From positions 5,426-58,748 of the forward strand of contig PAOQ02000007.1 in assembly GCA_002708105.2 (NCBI GenBank): 53,323 nucleotides of DNA, in the 5' to 3' direction. Under the pieces are notes generated by a model that saw only the letters and a program-made list of their open reading frames with translations, had not been told where the DNA came from and ran no database searches. Shown here piece after piece: positions 1 through 10,228 of this stretch. This stretch comes from a bacterium (lineage in GTDB: Bacteria > Desulfobacterota_D > UBA1144). A program made the position numbers and the translations under genes. How positions within the stretch are numbered: the first letter of the stretch is position 1; every line of letters begins with the position of its first letter.

Positions 1-4
1 TCAT

Positions 5-87
5 GGGGATATGGCAGAGTGGACAAATGCATCAGACTGTAAATCTGACCGCGCAAGCGTACGGTGGTTCGAATCCATCTATCCCCA
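5..87 (+). tRNA. tRNA-Tyr (anticodon GTA)
   Basis: A full cloverleaf can be drawn. The acceptor stem GGGGATA pairs with TATCCCC, the anticodon stem TCAGA/TCTGA encloses the loop CTGTAAA, and the T arm contains GGTTCGAATCC. The loop gives anticodon GTA. The extra arm is longer than in a class I tRNA, as expected for tRNA-Tyr. The discriminator is A87, and CCA is not encoded, so the 3' end must be added by CCA transferase. It is first in a cluster with tRNA-Gly and tRNA-Thr separated by only a few bases, so the three are surely cut from one precursor. Confidence 0.96.
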
Positions 88-95
88 GAAAGCAT

Positions 96-169
96 GCGGG
101 AGTAGCTCAGTTGGCTAGAGCATCTGCCTTCCAAGCAGAGGGTCGCGGGTTCGAGTCCCGTTTCCCGCT
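96..169 (+). tRNA. tRNA-Gly (anticodon TCC)
   Basis: The acceptor stem GCGGGAG pairs with TTCCCGC, including one G-U pair. The D arm reads AGCTCAGTTGGCTAGAGC. The anticodon stem TCTGC/GCAGA holds the loop CTTCCAA, giving anticodon TCC for GGA/GGG glycine codons. The T arm is GCGGGTTCGAGTCCCGT. The discriminator is T169 and CCA is not encoded. The gene lies 8 nt after tRNA-Tyr and 4 nt before tRNA-Thr. Confidence 0.96.
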
Positions 170-173
170 TTTT

Positions 174-245
<72 letters not shown>

Positions 246-300
246 TTCAATTAGTTTAATTAATAGTATGATTTTATATTGAAACTAGAGGAAGTAAGTT

Positions 301-462
301 ATGGGCGATAACATAGTAGTAGTAGCGCTTGAATGCACAGGATGTAATGGTAAAAATAGGTACCATATTAGAAAAAATAAAAAGGTTCAGCGCGACAAAT
401 TAGAGATTAAAAAATATTGTAAATTATGCAATAAACATTTAATTCATAAAGAGACTAAATAG
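301..462 (+). CDS. rpmG: 50S ribosomal protein L33
   Basis: This 53-residue protein begins MGDNIVVVALECTGCNGKNR and is a component of the large ribosomal subunit. It has the zinc-ribbon form of L33: a CxxC pair near residue 12 (CTGC) and a second near residue 44 (CKLC), with a basic C-terminus (HKETK). Its length is typical. A GAGGAAG ribosome binding site lies about 7 nt before ATG. The gene sits between tRNA-Thr and tRNA-Trp, and its TAG stop at 460-462 overlaps the first two bases of tRNA-Trp. Cutting out the tRNA would therefore remove the end of the mRNA. Confidence 0.93.
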   Translation: MGDNIVVVALECTGCNGKNRYHIRKNKKVQRDKLEIKKYCKLCNKHLIHKETK

Positions 463-533
463 GGGTGTAGCTCAGCTGGTAGAGCGACGGTCTCCAAAAC
501 CGTAGGTCGGGAGTTCGAGACTCTCCACCCCTG
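461..533 (+). tRNA. tRNA-Trp (anticodon CCA)
   Basis: The acceptor stem AGGGGTG pairs perfectly with CACCCCT. The anticodon stem ACGGT/ACCGT encloses CTCCAAA, giving anticodon CCA. The T arm contains GGGAGTTCGAGACTCTCC. The discriminator is G533, a normal tryptophan identity base, and CCA is not encoded. Its 5' end overlaps the rpmG stop codon. No secE-nusG follows, although that is the usual neighbour of tRNA-Trp. acnA begins 57 nt downstream instead. Confidence 0.96.
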
Positions 534-589
534 TTTTGAAAATGATTTAATGTTTCAGGTAAATTAAGTATTATTAATCGAGAGCAGAG

Positions 590-3253
590 ATGAAAAATAA
601 TATTTTTTTAGAAGAAGTTAAGTTATCAAATAGTGATTTCAAACTATACTCATTACCAAAAGTTGCTGAGGAGTATGGTTTTGAATTAGAAAGAATGCCT
701 TATTCTTTACGTATTTTACTTGAGAATTTGGTCAGAAATTATGATGAAAGAATTGTCGACGAAGAATTAATTAAAAAATTTATTTTTAATAAAGATGAAA
801 AATTTGAAATACCTTTTAGACCAGCAAGAGTAGTTCTTCAGGATTTTACTGGAGTACCATGTGTTGCAGACTTGGCTGCAATGAGAGATATAATAAGCAA
901 ACTAGGCGGTAACACTGATACTATTAATCCTTTAGTGCCCGTTGATTTAGTAATTGACCATTCTGTCCAAGTTGATCATTTTAGAGAGGTAGATGCTCTT
1001 TCTTTGAATACAAAATTAGAGTTTGAAAGAAATCAAGAAAGATATTCTTTTCTAAGATGGGCTCAAACAGCATTTAAAAATTTTAGAGCTGTGCCACCTG
1101 GCAATGGAATAGTTCATCAGGTGAATCTGGAATATTTAGCAAAGCTAGTTCAGAAAGTAGATAGCAATGGTTCAGAGGTAGTCATACCTGATACTTTAGT
1201 TGGAACAGACTCTCATACAACAATGATAAATGGTATTAGTGTTCTTGGATGGGGTGTGGGGGGAATTGAAGCTGAAGCCGCGATGCTTGGTCAACCATTA
1301 TATTTTTTAATTCCAGATGTAGTAGGTTTTAAATTAGAAGGGAATTTATGTGAAGGTGTTACTGCAACAGATTTAGTTTTAAATATTACTGAAATGCTAA
1401 GAGCAGAGGGTGTTGTAGGAAAGTTTGTTGAATTTTATGGTCCAGGACTTGATAATTTACCTCTTCCAGATCGAGCAACTATAGCGAATATGGCACCTGA
1501 ATATGGAGCTACTATGGGATTCTTTCCAGTAGATCAAGAGGCTCTAAATTATTTAAAATTAACTGGTAGAACTGATCATGAAGTTGAGCAGGTTGAAAAA
1601 TATTACAAAAATCAACAAAGTTTTAGAGATTCATCTAGTAAAGATCCTGAATATTATAAATCTTTATATTTAAATCTTGAAACAGTTCAGCCAGCACTAG
1701 CGGGACCAAAAAGACCGCAAGATAGAATTTTGTTATCGGAAATGAAGACCACTTTACATAAAGAACTAGAGTCTCGTGAAATTAATAATTCAGAAGAATA
1801 TAAAATTGTTGGAGAAGAAGAGGAGTCAATAAGAAATGGTTCGGTTGTCCTAGCAGCTATTACTAGTTGCACTAATACTTCTAATCCATATGTGATGATA
1901 ACTGCTGGCTTAGTTGCCAAAAAAGCAAATGATTTAGGCTTAAAAGTACCTAAATATGTCAAAACAAGTTTAGCACCAGGATCCAAAGTTGTTGTTGATT
2001 ACTTATCTAATGCAGGCTTATTAGATAGTTTAGCTGCAATAGGATTTCAAACAGTAGGATTTGGCTGTACAACTTGTATAGGGAATAGCGGTCCATTGCC
2101 TGAAGAAGTTGGGAATGTGATAACATCTAATTCGATGCATGTTGCTGCAGTATCAAGTGGAAATAGAAATTTTGAAGGCAGAGTTCATCCTTTAATAAGA
2201 TTATCATATTTAGGTTCTCCACCACTTGTAGTTGCGTATGCATTAGCTGGAACTGTAGATATTGATTTCTATAAAGAAAAAATAGGTGTATCATCAAACG
2301 GCCAGGATATATATTTAAAAGATATATGGCCAACTAATGAGGAAATAAGGGAAACTGTATATAGCTCTATCCTTCCTGATACTTTTATTAACAGATATAG
2401 CAATATTTTTGTTGGCGACGAAAGATGGGAATCTATATCTATTCCTGATGGATCCATTTATGAATGGACTAAAGAGTCAACCTATATTCAAAAACCAGGT
2501 TTTTTTGATGATTTTAGTATAGATTTGCCTACAATTAATGATATTAAAGATGCTAGGGTCCTTGCATATTTAGGGGATTCTATTACCACTGATCATATTT
2601 CACCAGCTGGCTCTTTTACTGAAGAAACGCCTGCAGGTAAGTATTTAACTGACAGAGGAGTCGATATTAAGGATTTTAATAGTTACGGTTCTCGAAGAGG
2701 GAATCATGAAGTTATGATGAGAGGAACTTTTGCAAATATTAGAATTAAAAATAAACTCCTTGAAGACGTTGAAGGTGGGTTTACAAAATATTTTGATACT
2801 AATGAAACGATGGCTATCTATGATGCTGCAATGAAGTATAAAGAAAAGAATACTGATCTAATAGTTATTGCAGGTAAAGAATATGGAACAGGTAGTTCAA
2901 GAGATTGGGCTGCAAAAGGATCAATGCTTTTGGGAGTCAAGGCTGTTATTGCGGAAAGTTTTGAAAGAATTCATAGAAGTAATTTAGTTGGCATGGGAGT
3001 TTTACCATTGCAATTTAAAGAAAATGAAAATGCAGAGTTTCATGAAATCGTCGGAGATGAGAAATTTTCAGTATCAGGCTTAGTTGACGGATTAAAGCCA
3101 TTGTCAACAATAATGCTTAATATCGTTGATTCAGATGGGAAGAATAGGGAAATAGAGCTTATATGTAGATTAGATTCTATTGTCGAAGTAGATTACTTTT
3201 ATAATGGTGGAATTTTGCAAACAGTATTAAGACAAATGCAGAAAGCAAATTAG
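590..3253 (+). CDS. acnA: aconitate hydratase A
   Basis: This cytosolic TCA-cycle enzyme interconverts citrate and isocitrate with a [4Fe-4S] cluster. The 887-residue length and the AcnA/IRP-like architecture match bacterial AcnA rather than AcnB. Cluster ligands are visible as SCTNTSNP near residue 426 and [12 protein letters not shown] near residues 490-500. The swivelling C-terminal domain carries the active-site stretch [12 protein letters not shown] near residue 770. The start ATG follows a purine-rich GAGAGCAGAG. It is the first gene of a TCA-cycle block with icd and mdh downstream; 62 nt separate it from icd. Confidence 0.97.
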   Translation: MKNNIFLEEVKLSNSDFKLYSLPKVAEEYGFELERMPYSLRILLENLVRNYDERIVDEELIKKFIFNKDEKFEIPFRPARVVLQDFTGVPCVADLAAMRDIISKLGGNTDTINPLVPVDLVIDHSVQVDHFREVDALSLNTKLEFERNQERYSFLRWAQTAFKNFRAVPPGNGIVHQVNLEYLAKLVQKVDSNGSEVVIPDTLVGTDSHTTMINGISVLGWGVGGIEAEAAMLGQPLYFLIPDVVGFKLEGNLCEGVTATDLVLNITEMLRAEGVVGKFVEFYGPGLDNLPLPDRATIANMAPEYGATMGFFPVDQEALNYLKLTGRTDHEVEQVEKYYKNQQSFRDSSSKDPEYYKSLYLNLETVQPALAGPKRPQDRILLSEMKTTLHKELESREINNSEEYKIVGEEEESIRNGSVVLAAITSCTNTSNPYVMITAGLVAKKANDLGLKVPKYVKTSLAPGSKVVVDYLSNAGLLDSLAAIGFQTVGFGCTTCIGNSGPLPEEVGNVITSNSMHVAAVSSGNRNFEGRVHPLIRLSYLGSPPLVVAYALAGTVDIDFYKEKIGVSSNGQDIYLKDIWPTNEEIRETVYSSILPDTFINRYSNIFVGDERWESISIPDGSIYEWTKESTYIQKPGFFDDFSIDLPTINDIKDARVLAYLGDSITTDHISPAGSFTEETPAGKYLTDRGVDIKDFNSYGSRRGNHEVMMRGTFANIRIKNKLLEDVEGGFTKYFDTNETMAIYDAAMKYKEKNTDLIVIAGKEYGTGSSRDWAAKGSMLLGVKAVIAESFERIHRSNLVGMGVLPLQFKENENAEFHEIVGDEKFSVSGLVDGLKPLSTIMLNIVDSDGKNREIELICRLDSIVEVDYFYNGGILQTVLRQMQKAN

Positions 3254-3315
3254 TTATTGATTTTTCCTGTTTTTTTATTATATTTTCTAGTGAAACAATT
3301 CAAGGAGAGAAATAC

Positions 3316-4560
3316 ATGTCATATATAAAAATACCTTCAGAAGGAACTAAAATTACTATCAATAAAGATGGAACATATAATATTCCAGATAATCCAATTA
3401 TTACCTTTATAGAAGGTGATGGAATTGGCCCAGATTTATGGAGAGCATCAGTAAGAGTTTTTGACGCTGCTGTAGAAAAAACTTTTGGCGGGAGCAAGAA
3501 GATTGTTTGGGCGGAAGTTTATGCAGGTGAAAAAGCCTTAGAAATTACTAAGGAGTGGTTACCTAAAGAAACAACTGACGTAATCAGCGAATATTTAATT
3601 TCAATCAAAGGTCCTCTAACTACACCTGTAGGTGGTGGAATTAGAAGTTTAAACGTTGCACTAAGACAGATAATGGATTTATATGCTTGTGTAAGACCTG
3701 TTAGATGGATTAATGGTACTCCTTCGCCAGTGAAAAGTCCGGAAAAAATGGATGTTGTATTATTCAGAGAAAATACTGAAGATGTATATTCTGGTGTGGA
3801 ATATGAAAGTGGAACTAAAGAAGCGAATGATTTAATAAAATATTTACAAGATAATGGCGCAAACGTTAGAGACTTGTCAGGTGTTGGAATTAAGCCTATT
3901 AGTGCTTTCGGCACTAAAAGATTAGTCAGAAAAGCTATTCAATATGCTATTGATAATAATCGTAAGAGTGTAACCTTAGTTCATAAAGGAAATATTATGA
4001 AATTTACTGAAGGTGCTTTTAAGGATTGGGGTTATGAGTTAGCCAAAGAAGAATTCCCTGAAGAAACTATATCAGAAGATGAATTATGGGATAAATATAA
4101 TGGAAAAGCTCCAGAAGGTAAGATTGTTATTAATGATAGAATTGCAGACAATATGTTACAACAAATTTTAACTAGAACGGATGAATATGATGTGTTGGCT
4201 TTACCTAACTTAAATGGTGACTACATGTCTGATGCTTGTGCAGCTCAAATTGGCGGACTTGGTCTAGCTCCTGGTGCTAATATTGGCGATGAAATTGCTC
4301 TTTTCGAAGCGACTCATGGTACAGCTCCAAAATATGCAGGACAAGATAAAGTTAATCCAGGCTCTGTAATACTTTCTGGCGTAATGATGTTTGAACACAT
4401 GGGTTGGAGAGAAGTTGGAAACTTAATTGTTAAAGCTATGGAAAAAACAGTTTTAGATAAAGATGTTACTTATGACCTAGAAAGGCAAATCGAAGGAGCA
4501 AACTTGCTTAAATGCTCTGAGTTCGGTGATGCTATAATTAAAAATATGGACAAAGTATAG
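3316..4560 (+). CDS. icd: isocitrate dehydrogenase, NADP-type
   Basis: The enzyme oxidatively decarboxylates isocitrate to 2-oxoglutarate. At 414 residues it aligns by eye with the E. coli Icd family: the phosphate-loop region [20 protein letters not shown] near residue 97 contains the serine that binds isocitrate. Substrate arginines lie in the following segment (RPVRW), and metal-binding aspartates in [10 protein letters not shown] near residue 300. [15 protein letters not shown] is the cofactor region. A strong AAGGAGAG site precedes ATG. It stands between acnA and mdh, so three consecutive TCA steps are adjacent. Confidence 0.96.
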   Translation: MSYIKIPSEGTKITINKDGTYNIPDNPIITFIEGDGIGPDLWRASVRVFDAAVEKTFGGSKKIVWAEVYAGEKALEITKEWLPKETTDVISEYLISIKGPLTTPVGGGIRSLNVALRQIMDLYACVRPVRWINGTPSPVKSPEKMDVVLFRENTEDVYSGVEYESGTKEANDLIKYLQDNGANVRDLSGVGIKPISAFGTKRLVRKAIQYAIDNNRKSVTLVHKGNIMKFTEGAFKDWGYELAKEEFPEETISEDELWDKYNGKAPEGKIVINDRIADNMLQQILTRTDEYDVLALPNLNGDYMSDACAAQIGGLGLAPGANIGDEIALFEATHGTAPKYAGQDKVNPGSVILSGVMMFEHMGWREVGNLIVKAMEKTVLDKDVTYDLERQIEGANLLKCSEFGDAIIKNMDKV

Positions 4561-4581
4561 TCCTTAGGTGGTTTAAGAAAA

Positions 4582-5526
4582 TTGTCTAGTCTTCCAAAGA
4601 TTTCAGTCATAGGAGCTGGAAATGTAGGTTCCTCTGCAGCATATAGAGCTTTAGAGCTTAATCTTTCTGATGTTGTCTTGCTGGATATAGTAGATGGTTT
4701 ACCTCAAGGTAAAGCTTTAGATATGACTCAAATGTTATCTGTGACTGGATCATCTTCAAGGATCTTTGGAACCACAGATTATTCAGATACAAAAGATTCA
4801 GATATTGTAATAATTACTTCTGGACTTGCAAGAAAGCCTGGGATGAGTCGTGATGATTTAATTAATACTAATACTAAAATTATCAAAGAAGTTACGCAAA
4901 AAGTAGTAGAAAATTCTCCAAATTCAATAATTATAGTTGTTACAAATCCATTAGATGCCATGACCTATGTTTCATACAAAGTTAGTGGGTTTCCGAAAGA
5001 GAGAATAATTGGAATGGCAGGGGTTTTAGATGCTTCAAGATTTAAAGCTTTTTTATCATTAGAACTTAATGTTGCTGTTTCAAAAATTGACACATTAGTT
5101 TTGGGTGGCCACGGAGATGATATGGTACCTCTAAAAAACTATACATCCATTTCGGGGGTTCCAATCAACCAACTAATAGAAGAATCTAAATTAGAAGATA
5201 TTATACAAAGAACCAGAGATGGTGGTGCTGAAATTGTTAAGCTACTTAAAACAGGCAGTGCCTTTTATGCTCCTGGAGTTTCAGCAATTGAAATGGCTGA
5301 ATCAATTTTAAAAAATCAGAATAAGATCCTACCTTGTTGCACTTATGCTCAAGGTGAATATGGAATAGAAGACCAATTTTTAGGACTTCCTGTTATACTA
5401 TCTTCAGGAGGGGTTAAAGAGATTATAGAGATAGATTTAACAACTCAAGAAAAGCAAGAATTAGTAGTTTCTGCTTCTCATGTTAAGGAACTCTGTAACT
5501 TTATTGATGAGTCTGGCCTAATTTAG
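4582..5526 (+). CDS. mdh: malate dehydrogenase (LDH-like type)
   Basis: It oxidises malate to oxaloacetate with NAD+. The 314-residue protein has the Rossmann motif GAGNVGSSAA near residues 11-20. The mobile-loop segment ARKPGMSRDDL carries the arginines that select malate over lactate, and VTNPLDAMTY and the catalytic histidine in GGHGDDMV lie near residue 175. This is the LDH-like MDH class found in alphaproteobacteria, Bacteroidetes and others. Translation appears to begin at TTG 4582, because the Rossmann fold starts right after it and AGGTGG lies about 10 nt upstream. It is 21 nt after icd and 10 nt before sdhC. Confidence 0.95.
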   Translation: MSSLPKISVIGAGNVGSSAAYRALELNLSDVVLLDIVDGLPQGKALDMTQMLSVTGSSSRIFGTTDYSDTKDSDIVIITSGLARKPGMSRDDLINTNTKIIKEVTQKVVENSPNSIIIVVTNPLDAMTYVSYKVSGFPKERIIGMAGVLDASRFKAFLSLELNVAVSKIDTLVLGGHGDDMVPLKNYTSISGVPINQLIEESKLEDIIQRTRDGGAEIVKLLKTGSAFYAPGVSAIEMAESILKNQNKILPCCTYAQGEYGIEDQFLGLPVILSSGGVKEIIEIDLTTQEKQELVVSASHVKELCNFIDESGLI

Positions 5527-5536
5527 GTATTACTTT

Positions 5537-6232
5537 ATGAATCAAATCAGTTTTCTAAAAATTTCGTCTGTTTTAAAAAAGATAATTATTGCAGTTACTG
5601 GTTTATCGCTTTTTTTATTTCTTATAATTCATCTTTTAGGAAACATTACCCTCTTTACTGGAAATCCTCCAGGAAAAGACTTTAATCAATATGCACATTT
5701 CTTAGAATCTTTCGGAATCCTTTTCACTATTGCAGAATTAGGACTTCTTGGTTTTTTTCTTTTACATATTTCTACAGCTTTATATTCCAACTTTATAAAT
5801 ACATCTGCTAGGGTAAATAGATATGCTGTTAGCTCTTTCGCTGGAGGAAAAAGTAAGAAAACTTATGCATCCCAGAGTATGGTCATAACTGGAGTTGTTA
5901 TAATGATTTTTTTGATATGGCACGTACTGCAATTCAGGCTTGGTATTTATTATGATACAACTTATTTAGATTTTAATAATGGTCAGCCGATTAGGGATTT
6001 ATATAAGAATGTCACTGAAGAGTTTACAAATTTATGGGTAGTTGCTGGTTACACTGTAGCGATGACCTTGCTTTCACTTCATTTAGGTCACGGATTTTGG
6101 AGTTCTTTTCAATCTCTTGGAATATACGGTAAAAGTTTTACCAGGATTACTTACTCCATAAGTTATTTATTAGGTACAATTATAAGTATAGGGTTTTTGT
6201 TTATCCCTATATATATTTATTCAATAAATTAG
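5537..6232 (+). CDS. sdhC: succinate dehydrogenase cytochrome b558 subunit
   Basis: This is the membrane anchor of complex II, which binds haem and passes electrons to quinone. The 231-residue protein has five likely transmembrane helices, and histidines suited to haem ligation sit in or next to them (IIHLLGN, LLHIST, IWHVLQF, LHLGHGFW). A single five-helix anchor without sdhD is typical of the b558 (type B, di-haem) family of Bacteroidetes, delta/epsilonproteobacteria and Bacillus, not of the SdhC/SdhD pair of E. coli. It is followed 8 nt later by sdhA. Confidence 0.93.
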   Translation: MNQISFLKISSVLKKIIIAVTGLSLFLFLIIHLLGNITLFTGNPPGKDFNQYAHFLESFGILFTIAELGLLGFFLLHISTALYSNFINTSARVNRYAVSSFAGGKSKKTYASQSMVITGVVIMIFLIWHVLQFRLGIYYDTTYLDFNNGQPIRDLYKNVTEEFTNLWVVAGYTVAMTLLSLHLGHGFWSSFQSLGIYGKSFTRITYSISYLLGTIISIGFLFIPIYIYSIN

Positions 6233-6240
6233 GGGGTTAA

Positions 6241-8193
6241 ATGACTGTTACTGCACCTGAGAAAGAGTTTGTTGAAAGCCTTTCAAAGTTAGATGGAAGA
6301 CTACCTTCTGGTGATTTAGAAGATAAATGGGACAAATATAAGTCCAGCATGAAGATTGTAAATCCTGCCAATAAAAGGAAATTTAATATTATTGTTGTTG
6401 GAACAGGTCTTGCTGGTGGTTCTGCAGCAGCGACTCTTGCGGAGCTAGGATATAATGTAAAATCATTTTGTATTCAAGATACGCCTAGAAGAGCGCATAG
6501 TATTGCAGCACAAGGTGGAATAAATGCAGCTAAAAATTATCAAAATGATGGCGACAGCATTCATAGATTATTTATTGATACAATCAAAGGTGGCGACTAT
6601 CGTGCACGTGAGGAAAACGTTCATAGATTAGCCGAAATAAGTACGAATATTATTGATCAATGTGTAGCACAGGGAGTCCCTTTTGCTAGGGACTATGGTG
6701 GCCTTTTAACTAATAGGTCATTTGGAGGCTCTCAAGTTTCTAGAACTTTTTATGCTAGAGGACAGACCGGACAACAACTTTTACTTGGCGCTTACTCAGC
6801 AATGATGAGGCAAGTTGCAAAACAGCAGATTGAATTATTTCCAAATAGAGAAATGTTAGATGTTGTTACAGTTGATGATAGAGCAAGAGGTATAGTTGTT
6901 AGAAATTTAAAGACTGGTGAACTTGAAACCCATTCTGGTGATGCCGTTGTGCTTTGCACGGGAGGCTTTGGAAATGTTTATTTTCTGTCCACTAATGGTA
7001 AAGCCTCAAATGCTACGGCAGCTTGGAGATGTTATAAAAAAGGCGCATTTATGGCTAACCCTTGTTTTGCTCAAATTCATCCTACATGTATTCCTACATC
7101 TGGCGAGTATCAGTCCAAGCTGACATTGATGTCAGAGAGTCTCAGAAATGATGGAAGAGTTTGGGTACCAAAAGATGCAAACGATAAAAGACCTCCGGCT
7201 GAAATCCCAGAGTCTGATAGAGATAATTTTTTAGAAAGAATGTATCCTGCTTATGGAAATCTTGTCCCAAGAGATGTGGGTTCTAGGGCCATAAAAAAGA
7301 TGTGTGATGAGGGAAAAGGTCTAGACCCTTCAGGAAGGGCGGTTTATTTAGATTTCAGTAGTGCGATTGAAAGATTAGGGAAGAAAAATATTTCGGATAA
7401 ATATGGGAACCTCTTCGATATGTATGAGACGATAACTGGAGACAGTCCTTATAAAGAGCCAATGAAAATATACCCTGCTATTCATTATATAATGGGAGGT
7501 TTGTGGGTTGATTATGATTTAATGAGTACAATCCCAGGACTCTTTGTTTTAGGAGAAGCTAATTTTTCTGATCATGGTGCAAATAGGCTAGGTGCTAGTG
7601 CTTTAATGCAAGGTCTTGCTGATGGATATTTCGTAATACCAAATACTCTTGGTAATTACTTGGCGAATACAAAACTAGATAGTGTAAGTATTAGCTCTGA
7701 AGAATTTAAAGAAGCAAGGAACGACTGCAAGGAGAGAACAGAGGATTTTTTAAAAATTAAAGGTTCTTCTACGGTTCTTGAAATTCATAGAGAGCTTGGT
7801 GGAGTTATGTGGGATTTGGTGGGAATGGCTAGAACTAAAGAGTCTCTTGAAGAAGCTTTGGATAAAATTCCTAAGATTAAAGATAAGTTTTGGAATGATC
7901 TATACATTTCTGGTGAATCAGACACCCTGAATAAAAGTTTGGAGCAAGCTGGAAGGTTAGCAGATTTTCTAGAGTTAGGTGAATTAATGGCGATGGATGC
8001 TTTAAATCGAGAAGAGTCATGTGGTGCACATTTTAGAGAAGAGTATCAAACTGAAGAAGGTGAGCCGTTACGAAACGATGATAAGTATGCATATGTGTCA
8101 GCTTGGGAATATAATGAAAACAACATACCAATATTACACAAAGAAGATCTTGATTATAAATTTGTTAAAATGACTCAAAGGAATTATAAATAA
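6241..8193 (+). CDS. sdhA: succinate dehydrogenase flavoprotein subunit
   Basis: This catalytic subunit of complex II oxidises succinate to fumarate using covalently bound FAD. The 650-residue protein has the dinucleotide-binding stretch [20 protein letters not shown] near residue 52. The flavin-linking histidine is in [10 protein letters not shown], and the catalytic histidine/arginine region includes [15 protein letters not shown]. The length and form resemble the type-B SdhA/FrdA group (about 640-650 residues), in keeping with the b558 anchor. GGGGTTAA lies just before ATG. The stop codon overlaps the sdhB start (TAATG), implying translational coupling. Confidence 0.96.
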   Translation: MTVTAPEKEFVESLSKLDGRLPSGDLEDKWDKYKSSMKIVNPANKRKFNIIVVGTGLAGGSAAATLAELGYNVKSFCIQDTPRRAHSIAAQGGINAAKNYQNDGDSIHRLFIDTIKGGDYRAREENVHRLAEISTNIIDQCVAQGVPFARDYGGLLTNRSFGGSQVSRTFYARGQTGQQLLLGAYSAMMRQVAKQQIELFPNREMLDVVTVDDRARGIVVRNLKTGELETHSGDAVVLCTGGFGNVYFLSTNGKASNATAAWRCYKKGAFMANPCFAQIHPTCIPTSGEYQSKLTLMSESLRNDGRVWVPKDANDKRPPAEIPESDRDNFLERMYPAYGNLVPRDVGSRAIKKMCDEGKGLDPSGRAVYLDFSSAIERLGKKNISDKYGNLFDMYETITGDSPYKEPMKIYPAIHYIMGGLWVDYDLMSTIPGLFVLGEANFSDHGANRLGASALMQGLADGYFVIPNTLGNYLANTKLDSVSISSEEFKEARNDCKERTEDFLKIKGSSTVLEIHRELGGVMWDLVGMARTKESLEEALDKIPKIKDKFWNDLYISGESDTLNKSLEQAGRLADFLELGELMAMDALNREESCGAHFREEYQTEEGEPLRNDDKYAYVSAWEYNENNIPILHKEDLDYKFVKMTQRNYK

Positions 8194-8942
8194 TGTCAGA
8201 GGTTATAAGTTTAAATCTTCAGGTTTGGAAGCAACCATCTGCCGATGAGCCAGGTTCTTTTGAATTTTATTCAGTAAAAGATATATCTATACACATTTCT
8301 TTTTTAGAAATGCTTGATGTTGTTAACGAAAATCTTCAAAAGGAAGGCAAAGAACCCATCGCCTTTGACAGTGATTGCAGAGAAGGTATTTGTGGTACAT
8401 GTGGTTTTGTCATAGACGGCGTTGCTCATGGACCTTTGGCTAAAACAACTGTGTGTCAGCTTCATATGAGACATTTTGAAGATGGTCAAACCTTAGTTAT
8501 TGAACCTTTTAGAGCCACCCCTTTTAAAGTAGTTAAAGATTTAGTTGTTGATAGAAGTTCGTTTGACACAATAATACAAGCAGGGGGATATGTAACTGTA
8601 AGTACGGGTAATGCGCCTGATGCAAACAATATACTAATTGCAAAAGATAATGCTGAGGATGCGTTTGATGCTGCGGCCTGTATTGGTTGTGGAGCTTGTG
8701 TTGCATCTTGTCCTAATGCTTCTGCAGCTCTTTTCACTAGTGCCAAAATATCACATCTTTCCCATCTACCACAAGGTAAAATAGAAGATGATGCTAGAGT
8801 GAAAGGGATGGTTGAGGCCATGGATGACGAGGGGTTTGGCGCATGCTCTAACCATGCAGAGTGTGAGGCTGTTTGTCCGAAGGGAATATCGATATCAAAT
8901 ATTGCTTTAATGAGAAGAAATTTAATAAAAACAATTTTATAA
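8193..8942 (+). CDS. sdhB: succinate dehydrogenase iron-sulfur subunit
   Basis: This is the electron-transfer subunit between FAD and quinone. The 249-residue protein shows the [2Fe-2S] ligands in [11 protein letters not shown] near residue 64 with a further Cys at VCQLH. The [4Fe-4S]/[3Fe-4S] ligands are in [15 protein letters not shown] and in [16 protein letters not shown] near residues 165-225. The gene starts inside the sdhA stop codon. A 61-nt AT-rich spacer separates it from sucC. Confidence 0.96.
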   Translation: MSEVISLNLQVWKQPSADEPGSFEFYSVKDISIHISFLEMLDVVNENLQKEGKEPIAFDSDCREGICGTCGFVIDGVAHGPLAKTTVCQLHMRHFEDGQTLVIEPFRATPFKVVKDLVVDRSSFDTIIQAGGYVTVSTGNAPDANNILIAKDNAEDAFDAAACIGCGACVASCPNASAALFTSAKISHLSHLPQGKIEDDARVKGMVEAMDDEGFGACSNHAECEAVCPKGISISNIALMRRNLIKTIL

Positions 8943-8953
8943 TTCTGAATTTT

Positions 8954-8983
8954 AATCTATTATTATAATCTATTAATCTATTA
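8954..8983 (+). repeat. three short direct repeats of AATCTATTA
   Basis: In the sdhB-sucC spacer the 9-mer AATCTATTA occurs three times, at 8954, 8967 and 8975; the last two share one base. It may be a slippage product or a binding site. No promoter could be fixed to it. Confidence 0.5.
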
Positions 8984-9003
8984 ACAAATTACAAGGAGAA
9001 GTT

Positions 9004-10161
9004 ATGAATATTCACGAGTATCAAGCTAAGGACTTATTTCGTAAATTTAATGTCGCTACATCTGAAGGTAAAGTTTTTGAGAATGAAACAGAGGCTGAGG
9101 AATATGCAAAATCTCTAAATGTGGACGAGTATGTTGTTAAGGCACAAATTCATGCAGGTGGAAGAGGAAAGGGTGGTGGAGTAAAGCTTGTTAAGACTCC
9201 TGACGAAGTTAGAGAAATGGTAAAGTCTATGTTGGGAATGACTTTAGTTACCCATCAAACAGGTCCTGAAGGAAAATTAGTAAATAAGGTTTATGTTGAA
9301 GCTGCATCAAACATAAAGAAGGAATACTATTTGTCTTTTGTTACAGATAGAGCTACAGAAAAGAATGTTGTGATTGCTAGTCCTGAAGGTGGTGTAGATA
9401 TAGAGAAAGTTGCCGAGGAAACACCAGAAAAACTTTTAACACAACCTATAGATCCGGTAGTTGGAATTCAACCATTTCATATTAGGAAGATAGGATATTT
9501 CTTAGGTTTTGATAAAGGCCAACTTAAGCAACTAGGTCCTATGATACAAGGTATGTATAACTTATTCGTAGACAAAGACTGTAGTTTAGTAGAAGTTAAT
9601 CCGCTGATTGTCACTGACAAAGATGAAGTTAAAGCTTTGGATGCAAAAATTAATTTTGATGATAATGCATCTTTTAGACATAAAGAATATGAAGAGCTTC
9701 ATGATCCAACAGAAGAAGAACCCTCAGAATTAGAAGCAAAAGAATGGGGTTTTAGTTTTGTTAAATTAGATGGAAACATAGGGTGTCTCGTAAATGGTGC
9801 AGGGCTTGCAATGTCGACCATGGATATAATTAAGCATCATGGTGCAGAACCTGCCAATTTTTTAGATGTAGGCGGTGGTGCTTCAGTAGAACAGGTAACT
9901 CAGGCATTTAAAATGATTTTAAGAGATACAAACGTTAAAGCTATTTTAGTTAATATTTTTGGAGGTATCATGAAGTGTGATACCATTGCTGATGGAATTA
10001 TGGTAGCCGCTAAGGAAGTAGGAATTAAAGTACCTCTTGTTGTTAGATTGGAAGGTACTAATGTTGAATTAGGTAAAAAAATGCTTGAAGAGTCTGGTCT
10101 AAATATAGCTACTGCCTCTACTATGAAAGAGGCTGCAGTTAAGGTTGTGGACTTAATTTAA
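9004..10161 (+). CDS. sucC: succinate-CoA ligase, beta subunit
   Basis: The beta subunit of succinyl-CoA synthetase has an ATP-grasp N-terminal domain and makes or uses nucleoside triphosphate with succinyl-CoA. The 385-residue protein starts MNIHEYQAK, has the nucleotide-binding stretch HAGGRGKGGGVK near residue 53 and the C-terminal ligase region NIFGGIMKCDTIA near residue 318. All are canonical. AAGGAGAAG precedes ATG. The alpha subunit gene sucD, normally directly downstream and required for activity, is absent; dnaK follows 67 nt later. sucD must therefore be elsewhere if the enzyme works. Confidence 0.95.
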   Translation: MNIHEYQAKDLFRKFNVATSEGKVFENETEAEEYAKSLNVDEYVVKAQIHAGGRGKGGGVKLVKTPDEVREMVKSMLGMTLVTHQTGPEGKLVNKVYVEAASNIKKEYYLSFVTDRATEKNVVIASPEGGVDIEKVAEETPEKLLTQPIDPVVGIQPFHIRKIGYFLGFDKGQLKQLGPMIQGMYNLFVDKDCSLVEVNPLIVTDKDEVKALDAKINFDDNASFRHKEYEELHDPTEEEPSELEAKEWGFSFVKLDGNIGCLVNGAGLAMSTMDIIKHHGAEPANFLDVGGGASVEQVTQAFKMILRDTNVKAILVNIFGGIMKCDTIADGIMVAAKEVGIKVPLVVRLEGTNVELGKKMLEESGLNIATASTMKEAAVKVVDLI

Positions 10162-10228
10162 ACCTATTGACAATTATACTTTAATGATTACCTTCTAGGA
10201 AAGTTGACTTTATAGGAGATAATTTTTT

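Noticed and set aside
10167-10180. TTGACA followed by TATACT as a dnaK promoter
   Set aside because: The two hexamers are only 2 nt apart, so they cannot form one promoter. No sigma-32-like pair was seen either.
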